A DNA stretch of 64,000 nt from positions 4,620,501 to 4,684,500 of the forward strand of contig NZ_CP120849.1 in assembly GCF_029581355.1 (NCBI RefSeq), in the 5' to 3' direction. A program made the position numbers and the translations under genes. The notes below the pieces were generated by a model. The model worked only from the letters and a program-made list of their open reading frames with translations. It had not been told where the DNA came from and ran no database searches. Shown here one piece after another: positions 7,730-14,374 of the stretch (within the stretch, counting starts at the first letter, position 1; each line of letters opens with the position of its first letter). This DNA comes from Parabacteroides chongii (GTDB taxonomy: Bacteria; Bacteroidota; Bacteroidia; Bacteroidales; Tannerellaceae).

Positions 7730-9139
7730 ATGATTGAACAAATTCACCAGAAACTGAGCGACTCAAAAGTAGCTCGATGGAGCGTACTCGCGCTCGTCGC
7801 ATTTACCATGCTTTGCGGATATTTCCTCACCGACGTGATGGCCCCGCTTAAACCGATGCTGGAAGAACAACTTTCCTGGAACAGTACCGAATATGGCTTC
7901 TTCACGAGTGCCTACGGTTGGTTCAATGTCTTCCTTTTCATGTTGATCATCGGGGGTATCGTACTGGATAAGATGGGTGTCCGTTTTACCGGAGTCGGTG
8001 CCTGTATTTTAATGATTATCGGTTGTTCACTTAAATATTATGCAATATCCGATTTCTTTACCATGGAAGGTGAACTGTTCGGATGGAAAGCCCAGGTAAT
8101 GGTAGCCGCCCTCGGATACGCGATCTTCGGTGTAGGTGTGGAAACTGCCGGTATCACTGTTTCCAAGATCATCGTAAGATGGTTCAAGGGAAAAGAAATG
8201 GCATTGGCAATGGGTCTCGAAATGGCTACAGCCCGTCTGGGTACCGCATTGGCATTGTCGATCACTGTTCCGGCATCGAAGTTCTTCGGTAGCATCTCCG
8301 CTCCTATCCTGCTTTGCCTCTGTATGCTGTGCATCGGCTTGATCGCTTTCCTTGTTTTCTGTGTAATGGACCGCAAGCTGGATGCTTCCATGAGTGCTGT
8401 CGAACAGGCAGAAGAGGAAGAACCGTTCCGCTTGAAAGATATCGGCCTGATCATCACCAGCAAAGGTTTCTGGTTGATCGCCCTGTTATGCGTACTGTTC
8501 TATTCTGCCGTATTCCCATTCCTGAAATATGCAACCGACTTGATGGTCAACAAATATAATGTAAGCCCCGACCTCGCCGGCAACATTCCCGCCATCCTGC
8601 CTTTCGGTACGATCCTGTTGACACCGTTCTTCGGAAACCTGTACGACCGTAAAGGTAAAGGCGCAACTATCATGATTTGCGGTGCATTGATGCTGATCGG
8701 TGTACACCTGCTGTTCACCTTGCCGATCCTGAACGAATGGTGGTTTGCCACGATCGTAATGATTGTACTGGGAATCGCTTTCTCACTGGTTCCGTCGGCT
8801 ATGTGGCCATCCGTTCCGAAAATCATTCCGGAAAAACAGCTGGGTACTGCTTATGCCCTGATCTTCTGGGTACAGAATATCGGATTGAGCATGGTTCCAC
8901 TTCTGATCGGATGGGTACTGGATACGTATTGCAAGATCGATAACGGTACGGGAAAACCGGCATACGATTATACGCTGCCGATGGCAATCTTTACCAGTTT
9001 CGGTGTATTGGCTTTGATTATCGCCCTCCTCTTGAAACGTGAAGACAAGATCAAACACTACGGTCTGGAGCAACCCAATATCCAGAGCGATGCCGATAAA
9101 GCACGTATCCTCGCAGAAGAAACGATTGCAGAGCCTTAA
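7730..9139 (+). CDS. Major facilitator superfamily permease
   Basis: A 469-residue protein with 12 predicted membrane helices. It shows the MFS loop 2-3 motif as G-G-I-V-L-D-K-M-G-V-R and a loop 8-9 repeat N-L-Y-D-R-K-G-K-G. The N-terminal segment (LTDVMAPLKPMLEEQLSWNSTEYGFFTSAYGWFNV) resembles the subgroup that includes eukaryotic MFSD1, whose bacterial members have unassigned substrates. The central cytoplasmic loop (AEEEEPFRLKDIG) separates the two six-helix bundles. It is closed by a strong terminator 23 bp after the stop. Substrate cannot be inferred. Confidence 0.88.
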   Translation: MIEQIHQKLSDSKVARWSVLALVAFTMLCGYFLTDVMAPLKPMLEEQLSWNSTEYGFFTSAYGWFNVFLFMLIIGGIVLDKMGVRFTGVGACILMIIGCSLKYYAISDFFTMEGELFGWKAQVMVAALGYAIFGVGVETAGITVSKIIVRWFKGKEMALAMGLEMATARLGTALALSITVPASKFFGSISAPILLCLCMLCIGLIAFLVFCVMDRKLDASMSAVEQAEEEEPFRLKDIGLIITSKGFWLIALLCVLFYSAVFPFLKYATDLMVNKYNVSPDLAGNIPAILPFGTILLTPFFGNLYDRKGKGATIMICGALMLIGVHLLFTLPILNEWWFATIVMIVLGIAFSLVPSAMWPSVPKIIPEKQLGTAYALIFWVQNIGLSMVPLLIGWVLDTYCKIDNGTGKPAYDYTLPMAIFTSFGVLALIIALLLKREDKIKHYGLEQPNIQSDADKARILAEETIAEP

Positions 9140-9161
9140 TGAATTAAGGTAAACATAAAAA

Positions 9162-9203
9162 AGTCCCGGTATTTTACTCGAAGAAAATACCGGGACTTTT
9201 TGT
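9162..9203 (+). terminator. Intrinsic terminator after the MFS gene
   Basis: A perfect 14-bp stem (9162-9175 with 9184-9197, sequence AGTCCCGGTATTTT) with an 8-nt loop is followed by TTTTT. An A-run on the other side makes it potentially bidirectional. Confidence 0.92.
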
Positions 9204-9278
9204 ATATGATACCCCGATGGGAAAGAGCTTTCGAACAGATTTTGCCCGATTTCCGAATGGTTATGCCATAAACTGTTT

Positions 9279-9286
9279 TATCTTTG
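9279..9286 (+). promoter_or_regulatory. -7 element TATCTTTG of tex
   Basis: TATCTTTG matches TAnnTTTG, 29 bp before the tex ATG at 9315. Confidence 0.6.
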
Positions 9287-9314
9287 CGTATCGAACACAA
9301 AGAATAAAATCTAT

Positions 9315-11441
9315 ATGACAACATCATTCAATACACTGATATCACAGATATTGAACATTCCTGCCGGACAAGTCGAAAAGACAATCGGCCTGCTTAATGA
9401 AGGGGCTACGATCCCTTTTATCAGCCGTTACAGGAAAGAAGTTACCGGGGGACTGGACGAAGTCCAGATCGGAAACATCAAAGATCAGCTGGATAAGCTC
9501 ACGGAACTCCAAAAGAGGAAAGACACCATATTAAGTTCCATAGAGGAACAGGGAAAGCTAACTCCCGAACTCAAAAAACGTATCACAGAATCCTGGGACA
9601 GCACGGAGATTGAAGACCTTTACCTGCCTTATAAACCCAAGCGGGTGACTAAAGCAGAGATTGCCCGCAAGAAAGGACTGGAGCCGCTTGCCAAGATCAT
9701 CATGATTCAAAATGAGCCGAATCTGTTGGATAGAGTAAAAAACTTTATCAAAGGAGAAGTAAAAAATGCCGCAGAAGCCTTGCAAGGGGCACGCGATATT
9801 ATTGCCGAATGGGTGAACGAAAATGAAGGGGCACGTAACGCCGTTCGTAACTCTTTCTCCCACACAGGAATCATTTCTTCCAAAGTCATCAAAGGGAAAG
9901 AAGAAGAAGGTGCCAAGTACCGGGACTATTTCGATTTCAGCGAACCACTGAACCGATGCAGTTCCCACCGCCTGCTGGCTTTGCGGCGCGGGGAAGCGGA
10001 AGGCATCCTCCGTGTCAGCATATCTCCGGATGTGGATACGACGCTCGACCGGCTGAAAAGACGTTTTGTAAAAGGAAACAATGAAGTCTCGGACCAGGTC
10101 GCCAACGCGGTGGACGATTCCTTTAAACGGCTTCTGAAACCTTCCATCGAAACGGAATTTGCCAATTTGAGTAAAGCGAAAGCCGATGAAGAAGCGATCC
10201 GTGTCTTTGCCGAGAACCTGCAACAACTGTTATTGGCTCCGCCATTAGGGCAAAAACGAGTGTTGGGAGTCGATCCGGGTTATCGTACCGGATGCAAATT
10301 AGTCTGCCTGGATGCCCAGGGAAATCTGCTGCATAACGAAGCGATCTATCCTCACCCACCTCAGAACGAGAAGAATAAAGCTGCCGCCAAAGTATCCCAG
10401 CTGGTATCGACATATGCCATCGAAGCCATTGCCATCGGCAACGGGACGGCAAGCCGCGAAACGGAGCAATTCATTACCAACATCCGTTACGACCGGAAAG
10501 TTCAGGTATTCGTTGTCAGCGAGAATGGTGCATCCATCTATTCGGCATCGAAAGTAGCGCGGGACGAATTTCCTGAATATGATGTGACGGTACGCGGTGC
10601 CGTCAGCATCGGTCGCCGGTTGATGGACCCGCTGGCGGAACTCGTGAAAATTGATCCCAAGAGTATCGGCGTCGGTCAGTATCAGCATGATGTAGATCAG
10701 TCCGCGCTGAAGAAAAGCCTGGATCAGACAGTAGAAAGCTGTGTGAACAGGGTGGGTGTCAACGTAAATACGGCAAGCAAGCATTTGCTTACCTATATCT
10801 CCGGTCTGGGACCGACATTGGCACAAAACATTGTCGACTACCGGGCAGCGCACGGTCCTTTCCAATCCCGGCGTGAACTGCTGAAAGTTCCCCGCATGGG
10901 CGAAAAGGCTTTCGAGCAGAGTGCCGGATTCCTCCGTATTCAGGGAGGGAAAACACCGCTCGACAATTCTGCCGTCCATCCGGAAAGTTATCCGATCGTG
11001 GAGAAAATGGCAAAGGACTTGAAATGCACTGTAGAAGAGCTGATCACGAATAAAGAATTAAAGAAAAAGCTGGACCTGAAAAAGTATATCACCGACAAAG
11101 TCGGTATGCCGACCCTGCTCGATATTATGGAAGAGCTGGATAAACCGGGCCGTGACCCACGCCAGGCTATTCAAGTGTTCTCTTTCGATCCGACGGTTAA
11201 AACGATCGAAGATTTGAAAGAAGGACAGGTTTTACCGGGAATCGTGACTAACATAACGAACTTTGGATGCTTCGTCGATGTTGGTATAAAAGAAAACGGA
11301 CTGGTTCATATCTCAGAACTGGCAGACCGTTTCATCAGTGATCCGACACAGGTCGTATCCATCCACCAGCATGTAAAAGTGAAGGTATTGAGTGTGGATC
11401 TGGTCCGTAAACGGGTTCAGTTATCTATGAAAGGATTGTAA
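9315..11441 (+). CDS. tex: Tex-family RNA-binding transcription accessory protein
   Basis: A 708-residue protein colinear with Tex. It has an N-terminal helical domain (LLNEGATIPFISRYRKEVTGGLDEVQI), a YqgF-like RNase H-fold region (VLGVDPGYRTGCKLVCLD, GNGTASRETEQF), a helix-hairpin-helix pair (TASKHLLTYISGLGPTLAQNIVDYRAAHGPFQSRREL) and a C-terminal S1 domain (~640-708: GQVLPGIVTNITNFGCFVDVG...KVKVLSVDLVRKRVQLSMKGL). Tex binds nucleic acids and affects transcription and stress tolerance. Length is slightly below proteobacterial Tex (~770). The ybaK gene follows after one base, so the two are coupled. Confidence 0.95.
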   Translation: MTTSFNTLISQILNIPAGQVEKTIGLLNEGATIPFISRYRKEVTGGLDEVQIGNIKDQLDKLTELQKRKDTILSSIEEQGKLTPELKKRITESWDSTEIEDLYLPYKPKRVTKAEIARKKGLEPLAKIIMIQNEPNLLDRVKNFIKGEVKNAAEALQGARDIIAEWVNENEGARNAVRNSFSHTGIISSKVIKGKEEEGAKYRDYFDFSEPLNRCSSHRLLALRRGEAEGILRVSISPDVDTTLDRLKRRFVKGNNEVSDQVANAVDDSFKRLLKPSIETEFANLSKAKADEEAIRVFAENLQQLLLAPPLGQKRVLGVDPGYRTGCKLVCLDAQGNLLHNEAIYPHPPQNEKNKAAAKVSQLVSTYAIEAIAIGNGTASRETEQFITNIRYDRKVQVFVVSENGASIYSASKVARDEFPEYDVTVRGAVSIGRRLMDPLAELVKIDPKSIGVGQYQHDVDQSALKKSLDQTVESCVNRVGVNVNTASKHLLTYISGLGPTLAQNIVDYRAAHGPFQSRRELLKVPRMGEKAFEQSAGFLRIQGGKTPLDNSAVHPESYPIVEKMAKDLKCTVEELITNKELKKKLDLKKYITDKVGMPTLLDIMEELDKPGRDPRQAIQVFSFDPTVKTIEDLKEGQVLPGIVTNITNFGCFVDVGIKENGLVHISELADRFISDPTQVVSIHQHVKVKVLSVDLVRKRVQLSMKGL

Positions 11442-11442
11442 T

Positions 11443-11931
11443 ATGAAGATTAACAAAACGAATGTAGCCCGGCTGTTGGACAAAGCGAAGATTGCTTATC
11501 AGCTGGTTCCTTATGAAGTAGACGAAAATGATTTAAGTGCCATCCATGTGGCAGAGCAGTTAGGAGAAAATATCGAACAGGTCTTCAAGACACTGATCCT
11601 TCACGGGGATAAAAGCGGATATTTTGTCTGCGTAATTCCCGGAGCCGATGAAGTGGATCTCAAAAAGGCAGCTAAAGTATCCGGAAATAAAAAGTGTGAA
11701 ATGATCCCTGTGAAAGAGTTACTGCCTCTGACCGGTTATATCCGCGGCGGATGTTCGCCCATAGGCATGAAGAAACATTTCCCTACCTATATTCATCAGA
11801 CGGCAGAACAATATGAAAAGATATATATCAGTGCCGGCCAACGGGGATTACAGGTACAGATTGCCCCGACAGACCTGATTCGCGAAGTAAGAGCGGAGAG
11901 TGCGGATCTGATAGCCGAAAAAGAAGAGTGA
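11443..11931 (+). CDS. ybaK: YbaK-type Cys-tRNA(Pro)/aminoacyl-tRNA deacylase
   Basis: The 162-residue protein has the YbaK/EbsC fold pattern: TNVARLLDKAKIAYQLVPYEVDE, VFKTLILHGDKSGYFVCVIPG, LKKAAKVSGNKKCEMIP and YIRGGCSPIGMKK. YbaK hydrolyses Cys-tRNA(Pro) made in error by prolyl-tRNA synthetase, and the catalytic-pocket Lys and G-G-x-S-P-I-G motif are present. It starts one base after the tex stop and is followed by a terminator. Confidence 0.92.
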   Translation: MKINKTNVARLLDKAKIAYQLVPYEVDENDLSAIHVAEQLGENIEQVFKTLILHGDKSGYFVCVIPGADEVDLKKAAKVSGNKKCEMIPVKELLPLTGYIRGGCSPIGMKKHFPTYIHQTAEQYEKIYISAGQRGLQVQIAPTDLIREVRAESADLIAEKEE

Positions 11932-11937
11932 TAAAAA

Positions 11938-11970
11938 AAGAAGGTGTGTCGAAAGTCAGCGCACCTTCTT
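11938..11970 (+). terminator. Hairpin terminator after ybaK
   Basis: AAGAAGGTG at 11938-11946 pairs perfectly with CACCTTCTT at 11962-11970 across a 15-nt loop, preceded by an A-run. It separates the tex-ybaK unit from the convergent minus-strand cassette A genes, where it could also act. Confidence 0.75.
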
Positions 11971-11996
11971 CATAAAAGGGTCAGCGGAAACGTATC

Positions 11997-12164
11997 CTAA
12001 GGGATAGTTTCAAACAGAGGATCAGCCCGTGCCGGAGAAGACGGCACAGGACTCGGATAAGATTCGATAACATCGGGTGTTTCATCATCCGGTACAGGTT
12101 TAAAGTGAAACAAAAAGTTAAGCAAAGCCAGGATAAATTCGATGATTCGTTTGAATTTGGACAT
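11997..12164 (-). CDS. Small membrane-associated ORF, 55 aa, end of cassette A
   Basis: An ATG-started ORF of 55 residues begins MSKFKRIIEFILALLNFLFHF: a basic N-terminus followed by one hydrophobic helix (~6-20). A Pro/Ser/Asp-rich tail follows (PVPDDETPDVIES, PSPVPSSPARADP). It lies 35 bp downstream of the glucosaminidase, the position where related Bacteroidales cassettes carry a smalltalk peptide. I do not recognise its family. A short membrane protein next to a peptidoglycan hydrolase could help export or hold the enzyme at the membrane, but this is inference. Confidence 0.55.
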   Translation of the reverse strand: MSKFKRIIEFILALLNFLFHFKPVPDDETPDVIESYPSPVPSSPARADPLFETIP

Positions 12165-12199
12165 AAGAAAATGTTTATTAGAATGAATAATTTAACCTA

Positions 12200-12667
12200 T
12201 CACTGAATAATCGCCATCACCGCCCGGATCGTCCGTTCGATACTGACGAGGCTAGTTCGGTAGACCTCGCGGTCGTCGCCATTGAGTTCGCTGATGTAGG
12301 GGCTGTAGGCAATCTCTTTAGCATAGGCAGCGATGTCGTCGCTCACCGACCAGGCGGAACGGTAGTTGTTACGGATCAGCCGGGCGAAATCGAGGAAAGA
12401 GTTCCCGCACGTATCGTAGCGGCGGAAATCCATCGCGTAATCGGCGGCCTTTATGGTCGTTTTCCCGCCATGCCAATACTCGTTGGCAGCTCCATAAGCT
12501 GTCAGACCGAAGAAGTTATTATATTTTTCCGACAGGTTACTGGTTCCCCATCCGCTCTCGAACGCCGCCTGCGAAAGGATAGCTACCGGATTCATGTTGA
12601 AAGCTGCTCCTGCCGACACGGCTGCCGGCAGGAGTTTTTTTACGAAATTGATTTGTTGTGCAACCAT
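12200..12667 (-). CDS. Glucosaminidase-domain peptidoglycan hydrolase (phage FlgJ/LytG-like)
   Basis: A 155-residue single-domain protein. AILSQAAFESGWGTSNLSEKYNNFFGL is the typical start of the PF01832 glucosaminidase fold, with Glu in FESGWG as the catalytic acid. Y-A-M-D-F-R-R-Y and a central S-F-L-D-F-A-R follow. It probably cleaves the glycan backbone of peptidoglycan. There is no signal peptide, as in phage endolysins that need a holin or other export help. It is sandwiched between an HU-like gene and a small membrane ORF on the same strand and fills the slot occupied by an amidase in cassette B. Confidence 0.88.
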   Translation of the reverse strand: MVAQQINFVKKLLPAAVSAGAAFNMNPVAILSQAAFESGWGTSNLSEKYNNFFGLTAYGAANEYWHGGKTTIKAADYAMDFRRYDTCGNSFLDFARLIRNNYRSAWSVSDDIAAYAKEIAYSPYISELNGDDREVYRTSLVSIERTIRAVMAIIQ

Positions 12668-12704
12668 AGCTTTACGATTTACTGTTACTCACTTACAAAT
12701 ACTT

Positions 12705-13154
12705 TTACTCAATCACAGGGCGGTCGTCTTCACCGTCGCTGCCTCCGGAAGAAGAGCCGGTTTCCGCATCGATGCGTTCGAAGCTCACTTTGTCGAGAAT
12801 CTCCTTCAATTCGACGCCCGGACGGAATACGATACGGGGCTTACGAATCAGAGCGGCTTTAAATTCCTTGGCAGTAGCCGTCCCCGTACTGCCGACGTTG
12901 ATCTGAAAATTCCCGATTTCCCCCATCTGCACGATCTCGCCGCGCAACAGGGCATCTTTCATGAAAAACATCAAGCCGTCCAGCACCACTTTCACATCAC
13001 CGGGCGAAGCCGTCGAATAGGCGGCGATCGACTGACACATCTGCTTGAAAGGCAGCGTACCGTTGTTGTTGACGGATGCATAATACTTTTGTGCTCCCGC
13101 AGGAGCATCTTTCGACAGGTCCTTACGTAAGACCAGTTTGTACCTTACTGACAT
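12705..13154 (-). CDS. HU-like DNA-binding protein with acidic C-terminal tail (cassette A)
   Basis: A 149-residue member of the Bacteroidales HU-like family (HU-CCDC81/HU-HIG type). It has an N-terminal MSVRYKLVLRKDLSKDAPAGAQKYYASV, a core with LRGEIVQMGEIGNFQINVGSTGTATAKEF (the equivalent of HU's arm start) and RKPRIVFRPGVELKEIL. The C-terminus is low-complexity and acidic, ending GEDDRPVIE, nearly the same tail as the cassette B protein. The ATG at 13154 is chosen because the family starts MSVRYK; an upstream in-frame codon would place repeat-derived residues at the N-terminus. First gene of the minus-strand HU-glucosaminidase-small ORF operon. Confidence 0.85.
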   Translation of the reverse strand: MSVRYKLVLRKDLSKDAPAGAQKYYASVNNNGTLPFKQMCQSIAAYSTASPGDVKVVLDGLMFFMKDALLRGEIVQMGEIGNFQINVGSTGTATAKEFKAALIRKPRIVFRPGVELKEILDKVSFERIDAETGSSSGGSDGEDDRPVIE

Positions 13155-13247
13155 AATTTTAAATTTAAGGGTTAGTGTTTTAATCAGTTGACAACTGACA
13201 GATGTAATCATATATATGTATAGAGGGCCTCGTATTTGATTACATTA

Positions 13248-13255
13248 CAAAGATA
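13248..13255 (-). promoter_or_regulatory. -7 element TATCTTTG of the cassette A HU operon
   Basis: The minus-strand TATCTTTG fits TAnnTTTG, ~94 bp before the HU start. Just downstream lies a TGTAATCA/TGATTACA inverted repeat (13203-13210 and 13238-13245) that could be an operator, and a short dispersed-repeat fragment (GTTGACAACTGACAG, ~13189-13203). Confidence 0.5.
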
Positions 13256-13436
13256 CGACACGGCAAGGCGCCGGGACGGTCATAGTCAGCCACAGGAGTG
13301 TGTAATGGGATATTTAATGGTAAAACAGGATAGAGTAATCCGATACCATATTAGTAACAGAGACAAAGCTATTATAAAGAAAACAAGGCAACCTCAAATG
13401 AAGCTGCCTTGTCTCTTTACATATTTATTGTGAATA

Positions 13437-13911
13437 TCATAATGTCTGTATTTCCATCTCACTGAGGCCGGTCACCTCTGCGATTGTCTGAAAAGGAAGT
13501 CCTTTCTCTTTCATCGCCTTTGCCATCGAATAAACGCCTTCTTTACGCCCTTGAGCCACTCCTATTTCGAGACCTTCCTTTCGTCCTTCTTTCCGTCCTT
13601 CCTTTCTACCTTCTTTCCATCCTTTTTCCAAGCCCCTCTCTTCGGCATAGTCTATCGTATTTTTATAATCACGATAACGCTTCAAGGCTTCGTCATACAG
13701 GACACGCTCATCCTTGTTCAGATTAGCCACATCCGCCACTTCGAGCAGTTTGTCGAATACGGCCTTTTGTGCCTTGAAAGGCATTCTGTCTAATGTATCC
13801 ATATGCTTCCAGCAGTTGATTTAAGAAATCGATTAATAACTCTTTGTGTACCTCCTGTCCGAAAATCCGGTGAAAACCGAAATCGGTGAAGGGATTGATA
13901 AACTTCCCCAT
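13437..13911 (-). pseudogene. Internally deleted Rpn/PD-(D/E)XK transposase-like nuclease gene
   Basis: Two fragments in different frames are visible. The 5' one (start 13911) encodes MGKFINPFTDFGFHRIFGQE followed by KELLIDFLNQLLE, the standard N-terminus of the Rpn/DUF1703-like family. The 3' one encodes DRMPFKAQKAVFDKLLEVADVANL, then repeated K-E-G-R units and a C-terminal helix. Intact proteins have roughly 150-200 residues between these parts, including the nuclease active site, and here these are missing. The join is near 13795. Such genes are copied and decayed often in Bacteroides genomes; this copy cannot encode a nuclease. Confidence 0.75.
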
Positions 13912-14114
13912 AGCATATAAATTTTGGTCGCCGCCCAATAACAGGCGGTGTGACAAAGATATAGAATATTTCCTTCGGACAAAAAAGAAAACGGGTTATT
14001 TGTCCCGAGCAAGCAAAAAAAATCTTCACAAAACCATGATTTTCAATCTGTAAACTCTTGTTTTTCTCAGATTTTATCCTTACCTTACGTAAAGCAATCA
14101 ATAATATAACGATC

Positions 14115-14339
14115 ATGGAAGAAAAGCGAAATTACTGCCGTGTCTGGGCATTTTACGAACTCGCCCTGTGTTATTTCCCAGAATCGACACCTAAGAATGC
14201 CAGTGAGAAGCTGACACGATGGATCAGGCTTTCGGGAAACCTCAAAGAGAAGCTGACCGCCCTGGACTGGAAACCGGGGCAGAAACTACTTACCCCCAAA
14301 CAGGCTATGTGTATCGTCAATCATCTGGGTGAACCTTAG
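14115..14339 (+). CDS. DUF4248 protein (cassette A)
   Basis: A 74-residue protein beginning MEEKRNYCRVWAFYELALCYFPESTPKNASEKLTRWI and ending QAMCIVNHLGEP. The pattern Y-F-P-x-x-x-P-x-x-A-x-x-x-L-x-R-W-I and the end I-V-x-x-L-G-E-P are shared with the cassette B gene at 57544. DUF4248 proteins are short, function unknown, and nearly always sit beside VirE_N/DUF3987 genes near Bacteroidales polysaccharide loci. It precedes the primase-like gene by 35 bp. The helical P-x-x-A-x-x-x-L-R-x-W-I segment could be a DNA-binding helix-turn-helix. Confidence 0.82.
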   Translation: MEEKRNYCRVWAFYELALCYFPESTPKNASEKLTRWIRLSGNLKEKLTALDWKPGQKLLTPKQAMCIVNHLGEP

Positions 14340-14374
14340 CGAACCCAACAGTTTACAACTTTAGTGTATTACTT

